This document shows positions 15,170-23,715 of a DNA stretch of 27,736 bases, one piece after another. The notes beneath the pieces were generated by a model. It worked only from the letters and a program-made list of their open reading frames with translations, had not been told where the DNA came from and did no database searches. The stretch is from the IMG/VR virus record IMGVR_UViG_3300028393_000282, positions 1 through 27,736 of that record; one strand, 5' to 3'. Position 1 is the stretch's first letter. Every line of letters begins with the position of its first letter. Both the position numbers and the translations under genes were made by a program. Source of the DNA: a virus.

Positions 15170-16033
15170 TTAAACATATAAATGTAATTTCTTAGAATGT
15201 ATATGTAAATTACAAATAGGTATTTTTATTCCGTTATAAATCGTATAAGGTTTTTTATCAAAAACAACTTCTATCTTTTTATCAATTATAGCGTCCCCAA
15301 TATAGTGAGCTCTTTCAGCATATCCTGGCGGGTGGTTGTGATTTGTACCTCCTACGTATTGACCGTAAGATGCTCCATCAAATAATGTACCTAAGTTATC
15401 AAAATTATCATTTCCTGGCTTAAATGGTAGAATTGGTAAATAATCTATCGTACCTGGTTTGTAATTGTAGATAATATCAATTAATTGCATTTCCGATAAA
15501 TGCGGATATTTAGTTGCCTGTATAACATAACTATGCCCTTTTCTTAATAACTGATCTAAGCATTTATTAAATTTTGTAAAATGTTCTAAACTATTGCAAT
15601 AAACAAACCCTGCTGAGCTTTGCTGATATCCAACTCGAGTAAAGTAAATTGACGGTGATAAACAGTCTAAATGTTTAAAATCAGAATATATAAGATTGTC
15701 GTATTCAAGGTGAATAAACTTATCTATATTGTTTTTCTTACAATATGTATAAAGTACAAATAATCTAAAAAGAGAAGTATACCAAAAAGGACACCAAACA
15801 AGATAGGTAAAATACTCCTTACACTTTCTATAAAATTCAATTGACTCTTCTTTCATATGATTATCAATATAATCATTAGATAAAATAATTGGCTCTGTGT
15901 TTAAATACTTTTTAGTTTGATTTATGCTGACTTGAGCGTAAGAAGGAATCTGTTCAAATACCCACTGAACAGGGGTAAATTCGTGACCGTAAGGTAATTT
16001 TTTATAATCAATATGTACGTATATAGCTTTCAT
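15170..16033 (-). CDS. Putative GT-A-type glycosyltransferase, uncharacterised family
   Basis: This 287-residue protein begins MKAIYVHIDYKKLPYG. It has FIHLEYDNLIYSDF at about 106-119, where EYDN takes the place of a GT-A DxD metal site. A later GTLFDGASYGQYVGGTNH segment (about 215-232) resembles acceptor-side segments of uncharacterised glycosyltransferases in environmental phages and algae-associated viruses, which I recall only loosely. It lies between the GT9-like and GT11-like genes, with short spacers of 3 and 4 bases, so it is part of the same transcript. No substrate can be named. Confidence 0.6.
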   Translation of the reverse strand: MKAIYVHIDYKKLPYGHEFTPVQWVFEQIPSYAQVSINQTKKYLNTEPIILSNDYIDNHMKEESIEFYRKCKEYFTYLVWCPFWYTSLFRLFVLYTYCKKNNIDKFIHLEYDNLIYSDFKHLDCLSPSIYFTRVGYQQSSAGFVYCNSLEHFTKFNKCLDQLLRKGHSYVIQATKYPHLSEMQLIDIIYNYKPGTIDYLPILPFKPGNDNFDNLGTLFDGASYGQYVGGTNHNHPPGYAERAHYIGDAIIDKKIEVVFDKKPYTIYNGIKIPICNLHIHSKKLHLYV

Positions 16034-16037
16034 TTTA

Positions 16038-16775
16038 TTAAATTTTTATGTACTCAAAGTCACCTTCAAAGACAAAATATTTCATATTATAATATATTTC
16101 AGGTATAAAACAAGTTAAATTATTTCTTATAGCTGCAGCTAGACAATGATTTCCTGAAAGAGAGCAAATATATTTTTTACAGTTACGTATTATTTCACAG
16201 TATTCATTAATATTGTTTATTTCAATATACTCTACCGGTTTGTTAATAATTTCTTTAGTATAATCTGTAAATGTTTTATCGTTTTTTAAATTATTAAATT
16301 TAACAACTGTTAATTGCTCTTTAAAACTGTCAAAATATTTTTTCATATTTTGACGATGATAAATTTTATCCATTGTATTATTTTCGTTACTACAGGTAAT
16401 GTCAACAATTATCTTATTTTTAACATTAAAGATATCTTCTTTATTAAAATCATAATACAGTTCAGGTATTTTCCCGTACGGTGCTTCAAATTTAAATATT
16501 TTTTCCATGAGAGCTATCCAATGAGTAGAGCCGTCGTATCTAATAAGATTGTTATCAGCGATATTAATACCTTTTTTATTGGTAAAACCAGCTATATAGG
16601 GATTTTTATCCCAAACGAGGTTTTTTATTTCGTTATTACGCCAAGGAATACTATTAGAAATATAAACTCCTTTGTAGCCAAATTTTTCAAAAAAACGTCT
16701 TGGTATAGTAGACATTTGTAAATTATCTCCTAAACCTCCCCATACATCTAAATTTAAAATAATTTTTTTATTCAT
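16038..16775 (-). CDS. GT9-like glycosyltransferase, second of two paralogues
   Basis: The 245-residue protein begins MNKKIILNLDVWGGLGDN and is a paralogue of the protein at 13770-14495. It shares WGGLGDN, IPRRFFEK/IPELCFQN, RNNEIKNLVWDKNPYI and a C-terminal CKKYICSLSGNHCLAAAI. Identity between the two is clear at the N-terminus and weak in the middle, which suggests an old duplication. The gene ends one base after the two-domain glycosyltransferase gene begins its downstream spacing (16777), so the two are tightly packed. Function beyond a glycosyltransferase-like role is not known. Confidence 0.72.
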   Translation of the reverse strand: MNKKIILNLDVWGGLGDNLQMSTIPRRFFEKFGYKGVYISNSIPWRNNEIKNLVWDKNPYIAGFTNKKGINIADNNLIRYDGSTHWIALMEKIFKFEAPYGKIPELYYDFNKEDIFNVKNKIIVDITCSNENNTMDKIYHRQNMKKYFDSFKEQLTVVKFNNLKNDKTFTDYTKEIINKPVEYIEINNINEYCEIIRNCKKYICSLSGNHCLAAAIRNNLTCFIPEIYYNMKYFVFEGDFEYIKI

Positions 16776-16776
16776 A

Positions 16777-18423
16777 TTAATTCCAAGTATGCATTAAAAG
16801 TAAATCAGAGTCTGTTTGTTTTGCATTGTTAATAGTTTTGATAATTTCACTATCATTCCATGTTTGACCGATGTTAGAATCTTTACCAGTGTTATACTGT
16901 TTTATTTGTTTGTACTGGTATAAATTAGGGTAATATGTTTTTGTAAAATTACAATACATTTCATATTCAGAAAAATGATATAGTAAATTCATATTACTTT
17001 GTATTTTATTAATTAATTCTTCTGAAGAAGAGCAACTACAATAACTTAAAAACGAATTAATAATAGTTTTATTAAAAAAACCAATATCTCCAATGCCTGT
17101 ATGATCTAACGCTTTAGATATATTAAAAATTTTTTTAAGATATAAAAAATAAGGAAAATGATTTTGTTTCCAACCGTAATGCCAAATTGGTTGATTTTTA
17201 TCAAATGTCGCTAATGATTTTAATAAAACAGTATCACTATCTAGGACTAGATAATAATCTTTTTCAGTTATATTTTGAAAAAGTTTTAACATTTGCTGGT
17301 ACATCCAGTTCGGTCTATATGAAAAACTATTTCTATTTATATTAGGTAATATATCTTTATCTAAGTAAAAATTAACTTTACTGTCTTTAAATGATTCTAT
17401 CTTGTTTGGAGATACAATGTATATTTTATTAAATGTCTGATACTTGTAAATGCTTTCGAGTAAATAAGGTATCTTACATTCATCTTTTGGTGCGACGGGT
17501 ATAAAAATATCGTACCCGTCGTTAGGTACATCCTTATACCTTGTAAAACTATTATTAAAAGTTATCGTTGTCTCAGGAAACGGATTAAAACATTTTTGTT
17601 CTAGTTCGATTTCATTAGAAAAAGGTTGATACCACTTACAGTTGTTTACTGTAGGTCGCTTCATTAATACTTGCTGTACATAACTAAACCATAGTTGACC
17701 AATTAAAGTATTACGCTTAAACACATCTTCATTATAATAATTTTCAATTGTATCTTGACTTGATGTGCTGTTATGTTCTATATGAAAACATACAGGGGGT
17801 AGTTTATTAATAAATTTCGTTTTAACGAGGGTAGCAAGCATTGTTGCATAATACGTATCCCAATAAAAGCGTCCTAAGATAAGATCTTCAAAACTATTTC
17901 TTATTTGTAACCAAATATCTTTTTTTATAAGAAACACATCAAAACCGTGTACAGAATATGATTCAATTTTAGGTGTTTCGTTTAAAGATTCAATATCATA
18001 TATATGCATACGGCTAATAACGTAAGCTTCAGAATCGTCAATTTCTTTTAAGAGTCTATTTGAAACAATAATGTCGTTGTTTAAAAACAAAAAATAATCA
18101 CAGTCTGTACTAGCTAGTACATCAAATATTTCTTTTACAGATGGTAAAGCTTTATTGTTATTATCTATCTCGTTTTTTCTAGCATTATATTCGTTTGTTA
18201 ATCCTTCGTGTTGAAAATATTCATGTATTAGAGTGTTTGATTTTACTTTAAGATTATTGAGAGTGGTAAAACCATCGTAGTTAACATTTTCATTCTCAAA
18301 ACAAATATTATATAAATTAATATTGTCTTTTTTTATCTTTAATAAGCTTTCAATACAGAATAACTCTCTCTTATTAAGAAGACTTAAATTCTTAAACCCG
18401 TTTATACCAATAGATATTTTCAT
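16777..18423 (-). CDS. Two-domain glycosyltransferase, GT-A plus DUF6492-like
   Basis: This is the largest protein of the cassette (548 residues). Residues about 1-290 form a GT2/GT-A-like domain with DYFLFLNNDIIVS at 109-121 and a FHIEHNS segment near 213-219. Residues about 304-548 form a second domain starting YDIFIPVAPKDECKIPYLLE, with YRPNWMYQQMLKLF at 369-382 and YYLVLDSDTVLLKS at 390-403, as in DUF6492-type glycosyltransferases (DSD at 395-397). The fusion suggests two transfers by one protein, or a polymerising activity. Its start overlaps the upstream GT2 stop by ATGA. A Ser/Cys-rich loop (YCSCSSSEE) occurs near 465. Confidence 0.75.
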   Translation of the reverse strand: MKISIGINGFKNLSLLNKRELFCIESLLKIKKDNINLYNICFENENVNYDGFTTLNNLKVKSNTLIHEYFQHEGLTNEYNARKNEIDNNNKALPSVKEIFDVLASTDCDYFLFLNNDIIVSNRLLKEIDDSEAYVISRMHIYDIESLNETPKIESYSVHGFDVFLIKKDIWLQIRNSFEDLILGRFYWDTYYATMLATLVKTKFINKLPPVCFHIEHNSTSSQDTIENYYNEDVFKRNTLIGQLWFSYVQQVLMKRPTVNNCKWYQPFSNEIELEQKCFNPFPETTITFNNSFTRYKDVPNDGYDIFIPVAPKDECKIPYLLESIYKYQTFNKIYIVSPNKIESFKDSKVNFYLDKDILPNINRNSFSYRPNWMYQQMLKLFQNITEKDYYLVLDSDTVLLKSLATFDKNQPIWHYGWKQNHFPYFLYLKKIFNISKALDHTGIGDIGFFNKTIINSFLSYCSCSSSEELINKIQSNMNLLYHFSEYEMYCNFTKTYYPNLYQYKQIKQYNTGKDSNIGQTWNDSEIIKTINNAKQTDSDLLLMHTWN

Positions 18424-19211
18424 TTTCCGTAATTTTTACTTCTCATAATAAGCTGTTGAAGAGTTTTATCTTTAGACAAATCAGGGATTTGTGTTACATG
18501 ATGTCCGTGTTTATCAACAAATTTTGACCATTGTTCTTGAATTCTTTGTTCTCTAGAACCGTCTGAGCGATTTGCAGATTGTAAGCGACTAACGGCAACG
18601 GGATTATTCTCAATCAAAACATCTGACCCTGTTACATCTGCAAACCACCAAAAGGGAGCTGCATGACCTTCTTTAGACTCTCTATACGCCATATCAATAT
18701 CAAATGGATCTCTAAATTGTGTGTCATACAGACCAGTACTCTCAAAAGCTGTATAATGATGATACGTAAATTCATTGCACATATTTTTATAAAATGAAAT
18801 ACTTATTTCTGGTGTATATTCTATAGTGAGTCTAGGGGTTCTGCTACCTGGTTTTCCAGATTCCCAAGAAGTACTAACATAGGAAAAATATTTCAATCCA
18901 GAAATTTCTGATGCTTTAATATATTTTTCAAAAATACTAAAATCTTTAATAATCATATCATCTTCAATAAGAAAAATATGTTCACAGCCTCTATTCATTA
19001 AAAAATTAATAGCGTCGTTTCTACAAATAGCAGGGTAACAATTAACGCTATGTTGAATCCAATGACACTTGTAGTCTTCTTTATAATGATCACCACCATT
19101 AACAACTACTAATTCATTAATTTTATTAAGTGGAATAGATTTATAAAGAGATTTAAAATAATCTTCTGAATTGTATGTTACAATACCTATACCAATTTTA
19201 CCTTTTTCCAT
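18420..19211 (-). CDS. GT2-family glycosyltransferase, paralogue of the next gene
   Basis: The frame opens at 19226, but the ATG at 19211 gives MEKGKIGIGIVTYNS, matching the paralogue start MNKIGIGIITCDRP. It also leaves only one base after the stop of the short upstream ORF. The protein is then 263 residues. The GT-A donor site is IFLIEDDMIIKD, with Glu-Asp-Asp at about 83-85. Family members transfer a sugar from a nucleotide donor in the cytoplasm. Both paralogues share FEKYIKASEISG / FQKYIEASNLSG and FWWFADV / FRWFADI, so they are a duplicated pair. The acceptor is unknown. Confidence 0.83.
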   Translation of the reverse strand: MEKGKIGIGIVTYNSEDYFKSLYKSIPLNKINELVVVNGGDHYKEDYKCHWIQHSVNCYPAICRNDAINFLMNRGCEHIFLIEDDMIIKDFSIFEKYIKASEISGLKYFSYVSTSWESGKPGSRTPRLTIEYTPEISISFYKNMCNEFTYHHYTAFESTGLYDTQFRDPFDIDMAYRESKEGHAAPFWWFADVTGSDVLIENNPVAVSRLQSANRSDGSREQRIQEQWSKFVDKHGHHVTQIPDLSKDKTLQQLIMRSKNYGK

Positions 19212-19212
19212 A

Positions 19213-19323
19213 TTATTTTTCATCACGGGAAACTACTTTAAGATGTTCTTGTGTGAGATTATCACAGTGAGGTAGATTATCTAAAAATATATTATATGTT
19301 TTATGTATAAGTGCTTCATTCAT
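19213..19323 (-). CDS. Short 36-codon ORF between two GT2 genes
   Basis: The frame begins with ATG at 19323-19321, overlapping the stop of the upstream GT2 gene as ATGA, and ends with TAA at 19215-19213. The peptide begins MNEALIHKTYNIFLDNLPHC and ends with VVSRDEK. The ATGA overlap upstream and the one-base spacing to the next ATG are exactly how the other genes of this operon are joined, which argues for translation. It may be a real small protein or a remnant of a deleted gene. No family is recognised. Confidence 0.5.
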   Translation of the reverse strand: MNEALIHKTYNIFLDNLPHCDNLTQEHLKVVSRDEK

Positions 19324-20132
19324 TTTTTTCTATATTTCTTTCTTATTTGTTTTACAATATCAATAGTTTGTTCTTTAGTCCAAAAGACATCTGTAGGACC
19401 TGTTACATTAATTTTAGATTTATTTGCAAATATTGCTACTGCTTTTTGAAAATTAGATGCCCATTTTTCATCTCGTCTAATTTCACTACCAGAATGATTC
19501 TTATCTAATTCTTCAATATACTTGTTACTATCAGCTATATCAGCAAACCATCTAAATGGTGATGTCATGCCTGCCTGAGCTATAAAAAATGTATGATCAA
19601 CGTGTTCCATAGCGTTATAGTATATCGGGTCCATTAATCCAACAGTTTCTAAGCACTTTTTAGTGTAAAAACTAAAAGCACCATATACATTCGGGTAGAA
19701 GCAGACAGCTATATCTTTACTATATTCTACTTTTAGTCTTATAGCGGGCGCTCCATTTGGTAAATAGTTATCATTACCGTGAAATGCAAAATTAAAATGC
19801 TGTATACCTGATAAATTAGATGCTTCTATATATTTTTGAAAAATATTTGTATCTTTTATAATAATATCATCTTCTAATAAAAATAAATATTCACAGTCTT
19901 TTTTTAAAAGATAATCAAATGCAATATTTTTTGATTTACCGACACCGATTTTACCTGTAGTTTTGTAAACGTTCCAATTTGTTTTGTTAATGTTTTCAAC
20001 AGATGAAGTCTCACCATCATCAACAATTATTACCTCATTAATATTAGAAGCTTGAGTGTTAAGTGTATTTAACAACTCTGTTAAATATTTGGGTCTATCG
20101 CAAGTTATAATTCCAATTCCTATTTTATTCAT
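19320..20132 (-). CDS. GT2-family glycosyltransferase
   Basis: This 270-residue protein begins MNKIGIGIITCDRPKYLTEL, the standard GT2 start, followed by NEVIIVDDG at about 32-40 and LFLLEDDIIIKD at 83-94 as the metal/donor site. GLMDPIYYNAMEHVDH and SPFRWFADI follow, shared with the paralogue downstream. The C-terminus is basic (RKKYRKK). Its start overlaps the 3' end of gene 47 by eight bases, so the cassette is joined translationally to the recombination operon. Its sugar and acceptor cannot be deduced. Confidence 0.84.
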   Translation of the reverse strand: MNKIGIGIITCDRPKYLTELLNTLNTQASNINEVIIVDDGETSSVENINKTNWNVYKTTGKIGVGKSKNIAFDYLLKKDCEYLFLLEDDIIIKDTNIFQKYIEASNLSGIQHFNFAFHGNDNYLPNGAPAIRLKVEYSKDIAVCFYPNVYGAFSFYTKKCLETVGLMDPIYYNAMEHVDHTFFIAQAGMTSPFRWFADIADSNKYIEELDKNHSGSEIRRDEKWASNFQKAVAIFANKSKINVTGPTDVFWTKEQTIDIVKQIRKKYRKK

Positions 20133-21183
20133 TTGTAATTAAAGATTGTTTGTAGAGATCTAAACATTTATCTAAAATATCTTTTTTGTTTACTTTAGTT
20201 TCAAGTAAGTTTACAAATTCATGTAACGAAGATTCAATATCAAAACTGAAGTTTTCCATATCTGTAGCTGATAATTGAATATTTTCAAAAATATTAAAAT
20301 TTGTTCTTACATGTAGCGGTTTACATTGATTAAATTTTGATAAAATTAAATCTAATGCTTGTGAGTTAAGATTTTTATCAATACTAAGATCTATAAAGTT
20401 ATTAGAAACTATTAATGATAAATCTTCTAACTTAACAGAACCATCTGTAAGTTCTGAAATTTTAACTTTTTTATGCTTAGGTGTTATATTATTTTCAATT
20501 AATTCAATTTCAAGAGTATCAGTATCAAGAATAGATATACCCTTCACTTGATCTCTATCACCAAAATCTAGTTCGTATGGTGAACCAAGATAAAGAATAC
20601 TTCTATTGTTTGAGTATTTTCTATGCTCACGGTAGTGAAAATGACCCGTAATAATAATTTTACCTTTATCAATTAATTTCTCAGTATCAAAGCCGTGATC
20701 ACATATCTTATGTTGATTCATTTTGAAATTTGTAATTTCAAAATGACCTATTACTACATCACTTTTAGGTATACTGTCAAGTGTAGTGCCCCAAGGGCAG
20801 AATGTAAATGATTTATTATTAATAAAATAAGTTCTTAAGTCTTGATATACGGTTATATTTTTATTATTAAGAATAGATATAGAATTAACATCAGACTTAT
20901 CTTTATAAAAACAATCATGATTACCGGTTATAGCTATAATGTTATAATCTTTTAATATATCGAAAAATTTATGTGTAGCGTGAATAGTATTAACACCTAT
21001 TTCGTGTCTATTGTGAAATATATCACCGGCAATAATAATGTCATTAATATTTTTATCTCTTAACGTATTATTAAGCCAGTGAGCAAAGTTAATGGCTATA
21101 TCATGCCAGACAGCTGAATCTTGATGTACACCTAGATGTAAATCACTAATACAGGCTACTTTGTTGCTAGAAAAATTAATCAT
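20125..21183 (-). CDS. 47: gp47-type recombination nuclease subunit (SbcD/Mre11)
   Basis: This is the metallophosphoesterase nuclease that pairs with gp46. The 352 residues match T4 gp47 (339). Five-motif metal-site residues are visible: SDLHLG (Asp14, His16), AGDIFHNRHE (Asp54), TGNHD at 86-90, and TGHFHYREH with His181 and His183. The C-terminal half (about 240-352) would bind gp46. Its start overlaps the gene 55 stop by eight bases (21176-21183), and its own stop overlaps the first glycosyltransferase. Expression of the nuclease subunits may be unequal because the glycan cassette lies between them. Confidence 0.95.
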   Translation of the reverse strand: MINFSSNKVACISDLHLGVHQDSAVWHDIAINFAHWLNNTLRDKNINDIIIAGDIFHNRHEIGVNTIHATHKFFDILKDYNIIAITGNHDCFYKDKSDVNSISILNNKNITVYQDLRTYFINNKSFTFCPWGTTLDSIPKSDVVIGHFEITNFKMNQHKICDHGFDTEKLIDKGKIIITGHFHYREHRKYSNNRSILYLGSPYELDFGDRDQVKGISILDTDTLEIELIENNITPKHKKVKISELTDGSVKLEDLSLIVSNNFIDLSIDKNLNSQALDLILSKFNQCKPLHVRTNFNIFENIQLSATDMENFSFDIESSLHEFVNLLETKVNKKDILDKCLDLYKQSLITNE

Positions 21184-21745
21184 TACTGCTTTCAGTAGAA
21201 AGGCTTTCGTCGTAGAGGGAACTATTACTATCGTCTTCTAAGTGAGAATTTTTTCTCGAGGGCAGCTGACCTGATTCCTCTAATAAACTATATACTTCGT
21301 TTTGATATCGATGAATAGTGTCATGCTCTTTCTTTTCTTTCTTTATTCTGTTCTGAAACGCTCTATACGCTACTTTTGTAAAATAGGAAAAAGGATTATA
21401 ACCACTATCACATTTAAACCTATGACGTGTTAAAGCAGTAATCATTTTAATTACTGCATCACCAATCATTTCACTTTTATAAGAATAGTTAATAAAATTT
21501 TGCGCGTAGCCTAGCCGTGTACCGATTTTCTGAATCATATCAGCTAATTCGTTGTCAAGTACACCTGTTTCGTAATACTTTTTAATACATACCTCCATAT
21601 AAATAGGGTCTACATAATTAGGTTTTAATTCTTCCTTTGTACGTCTTACTCTCTTCTTAGGGTCTTTTTTTGGTTTTATATCATCTATTTCTAAAGATAA
21701 ATCATCCATGTAAAAATCTTCATCATTATTTTTTTTGGTGGCCAT
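21176..21745 (-). CDS. 55: gp55-type late-transcription sigma factor
   Basis: T4 gp55 is a short sigma-70 relative that directs host RNA polymerase to TATAAATA late promoters. This 189-residue protein matches T4 gp55 (185) in its conserved middle: YSYKSEMIGDAVIKMITALT at 88-107, GYNPFSYFTKVAYRAFQNR at 115-133 and IKKEKKE after it, corresponding to sigma region 2. The N-terminus carries a basic stretch (KKDPKKRVRRTKEE). The C-terminus is Ser/Asp-rich (LYDESLSTESSND) and lacks an obvious hydrophobic clamp-binding tail, which T4 gp55 has. An exact late-promoter box occurs at 23697. Confidence 0.88.
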   Translation of the reverse strand: MATKKNNDEDFYMDDLSLEIDDIKPKKDPKKRVRRTKEELKPNYVDPIYMEVCIKKYYETGVLDNELADMIQKIGTRLGYAQNFINYSYKSEMIGDAVIKMITALTRHRFKCDSGYNPFSYFTKVAYRAFQNRIKKEKKEHDTIHRYQNEVYSLLEESGQLPSRKNSHLEDDSNSSLYDESLSTESSND

Positions 21746-21781
21746 AAACTACTAGTTATAATATATTAATATTTTTAATAA

Positions 21782-23239
21782 TCAACTTTGATTTATGTCT
21801 GTAATAGTGTAAGGTATTTGTTCGTTATCGTATAATCTTATACGTTCGTCTAAATGAGCGTTACCATACCGTAAATTATCACCAATATCAAAAATAGTTG
21901 CTCTCTTCTTACTGGTGTGCTTACGTAGGCTTCTGCCTATAGATTGTATAATTTTTATCTTAGCTTTACCTATAGCCGCAAAAACTATATTATGAAGATT
22001 TTTAATATTAATACCTGTACTAAAAATTTTAGATATAGCTATACAGATTATATTGTCTTCTTTTTCCATAAGTTTACGTATATTTTCTCTTTCCTCTATT
22101 TCAATATCTCCGTGAACAAAATATACTTTCTTCTTTGTATTACTAGAAAGCACTCTTAATAATTCTTCACCATGTGCTATTCTATCAACCATAATAAGTG
22201 TGTTTTTATTAACACCGTTTATTATTTTTGTAATTAAGCTGTTTCTAAAAATATTTGTTTGTAAAAATTGTATTTCTTCCTCGTATCCTGCTGTAGGTGA
22301 TGCTCCGTTTGATTTAGTAAATTTAGGAAGATTACTATATGTAACTTTTAGTATGGCAACATGAACTTGAGATATGTAATTTAGTTCTCTAAGATCAATT
22401 GATTGTTTTTTGTAAATTACTCTTCCGAGTTTACCCAGAATATTCCATTCATCTATTTTATTATCGGGCATTGTACCTGTAAGACCGAAGCGATATTTTG
22501 CTGTTATCTGATCTACTATTTTATTTACCTTATTACCGTGTTTAAGTTTATGAACTTCGTCTATGATTAGTAATTCTACATCTTTAAGTAAAGATAAGTC
22601 TTGTTTTTCAGATTGAAGAATTTGTATATTAGCTATTATAATAGAAGCGTTAAAATCAGGCTCATAACTTCCTGTCCATTTAGTTATTTCGTTTTTCGGT
22701 ATTCCATACTCAATAAAATCTGAATAAGATTGTGTAACTAATTGAATGTCGGGTACTAGTATTAGTGTTTTTAGTTTATTTTGTTGTAATTGAATAGATC
22801 TAACAATTGTTGCCATAACAAATGTCTTACCGGCAGAAGTAGGTAAAATTATTACACCATTTTTATTCTTTAAAGCAGCTTTAACAGTTTCATACTGATA
22901 GTCTCTCAGAGACATACCTAAAGTAACTATATCTTTGTCCTCATCCCATAAATGTGGAGTATGTATAAAATCTTTAAACTTATCTGTTATTTGAATATTA
23001 AGCGGTACTTCTAATGTTTGTAAATATTCTAAGATAGTATAAACTAGTCTAGGTTCAAATCTTCCTTGAGGAGTGATTGCATACTGTCTTGACGGTGGTC
23101 TATAACCAACACTAAATCGTCTTTTAAAAGCTTGATTTTTATCTTCTACAGAAAAATATTCGCGTATATTAGAAATATAATCTGTTATTAAAATACCTTT
23201 CTTTCTACCGGAATCAAAATCTATAGTAACATTTATCAT
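21782..23239 (-). CDS. uvsW: UvsW-type superfamily 2 DNA helicase
   Basis: UvsW unwinds R-loops and branched DNA and switches T4 from origin-dependent to recombination-dependent replication. This 485-residue protein is close to T4 UvsW (503). An N-terminal domain (about 1-105) precedes motif Q/I: LRDYQYETVKAAL at 111-123 and ILPTSAGKTF at 131-140. The DEVH box LLIIDEVHKLKHG is at about 223-235, with GLTGTMPD after it. Domain 2 ends with QSIGRSLRKH, the motif VI arginine finger. Its start overlaps the uvsY stop by one base, so both are co-expressed. Confidence 0.95.
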   Translation of the reverse strand: MINVTIDFDSGRKKGILITDYISNIREYFSVEDKNQAFKRRFSVGYRPPSRQYAITPQGRFEPRLVYTILEYLQTLEVPLNIQITDKFKDFIHTPHLWDEDKDIVTLGMSLRDYQYETVKAALKNKNGVIILPTSAGKTFVMATIVRSIQLQQNKLKTLILVPDIQLVTQSYSDFIEYGIPKNEITKWTGSYEPDFNASIIIANIQILQSEKQDLSLLKDVELLIIDEVHKLKHGNKVNKIVDQITAKYRFGLTGTMPDNKIDEWNILGKLGRVIYKKQSIDLRELNYISQVHVAILKVTYSNLPKFTKSNGASPTAGYEEEIQFLQTNIFRNSLITKIINGVNKNTLIMVDRIAHGEELLRVLSSNTKKKVYFVHGDIEIEERENIRKLMEKEDNIICIAISKIFSTGINIKNLHNIVFAAIGKAKIKIIQSIGRSLRKHTSKKRATIFDIGDNLRYGNAHLDERIRLYDNEQIPYTITDINQS

Positions 23240-23661
23240 TATGTTGTTTCAAGCTTTACAATTTCAATTAAATTTTTAATATCATAACTTATACTTCTAA
23301 AGTTTGATTCAATTTTACCTAGATACTCAACTAGCATTTCATTTTCAGCAATTAATTCATCTATTTTCTGAATAGTTGGATGATTATCAGCTGCCATTTC
23401 CCTAGTCCTGATACTAGTACCTACGGGTAACTCAGCTTGAATTTTATCTGAAAGTTTAATAACTGCTTGTTTACGTAATTTTACAAGTTTTAAAATTTCT
23501 TGTTTATGAAACATTAAACGTCCTACCCAATAATGACGAGCACCGGGTAAATCCATTTGAATTTGCTTCATATTGAACTCGTCTACAGCTACATACTTTT
23601 TAATCTCTTCGTTATATTTTTCAAAAAGAGATTCTTTAATTTCTTCAGGGGTTACATCCAT
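23239..23661 (-). CDS. uvsY: UvsY-like recombination mediator
   Basis: UvsY loads UvsX onto gp32-coated single-stranded DNA. The 140 residues match the family length (T4 UvsY 137). The order of features is also similar: an acidic start, a D-x-x-x-M-K-x-Q segment (about 27-35), a conserved basic/hydrophobic helix (YWVGRLMFHKQEILKLVKLRKQAV) and a C-terminal helix (YLGKIESNFRSISYDIKNLIEIVK). Direct identity to T4 is low, so the call depends on length, pattern and the adjacent uvsW, which is also next to uvsY in T4. It is the first leftward gene from the divergent region. Confidence 0.78.
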   Translation of the reverse strand: MDVTPEEIKESLFEKYNEEIKKYVAVDEFNMKQIQMDLPGARHYWVGRLMFHKQEILKLVKLRKQAVIKLSDKIQAELPVGTSIRTREMAADNHPTIQKIDELIAENEMLVEYLGKIESNFRSISYDIKNLIEIVKLETT

Positions 23662-23667
23662 AACCCC

Positions 23668-23695
23668 ATTTTAGCTATTAATTGCAATAAAACAA
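23668..23695 (-). promoter_or_regulatory. Candidate sigma-70-like promoter for the leftward operon
   Basis: On the minus strand TTGTTT (23695-23690) is followed after 16 bases by TAAAAT (23673-23668), then GGGGTT and the uvsY ATG. This is a weak match to TTGACA/TATAAT with slightly short spacing. The leader would be almost absent, so the true start may be elsewhere. It is the only visible candidate in the divergent gap. Confidence 0.25.
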
Positions 23696-23696
23696 C

Positions 23697-23704
23697 TATA
23701 AATA
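23697..23704 (+). promoter_or_regulatory. T4-type late promoter box TATAAATA
   Basis: This is an exact match to the T4 late consensus, in the 54-base divergent intergenic region, oriented to the rightward genes. The ATG at 23716 follows 11 bases later, so the transcript leader would be only a few bases. The window encodes gp55, the factor that recognises this sequence. It is the best-supported promoter in the window. Confidence 0.7.
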
Positions 23705-23715
23705 TTAATGTGAAT

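Noticed and set aside
16314-16721. 135-codon plus-strand frame
   Set aside because: It is antisense to the second GT9-like gene and is rich in Phe/Ile/Lys from A/T bias, with no recognisable domain.
21598-21605. Second exact TATAAATA box on the plus strand
   Set aside because: It lies inside gene 55 in antisense orientation with no gene start after it, so chance in AT-rich DNA is more likely.
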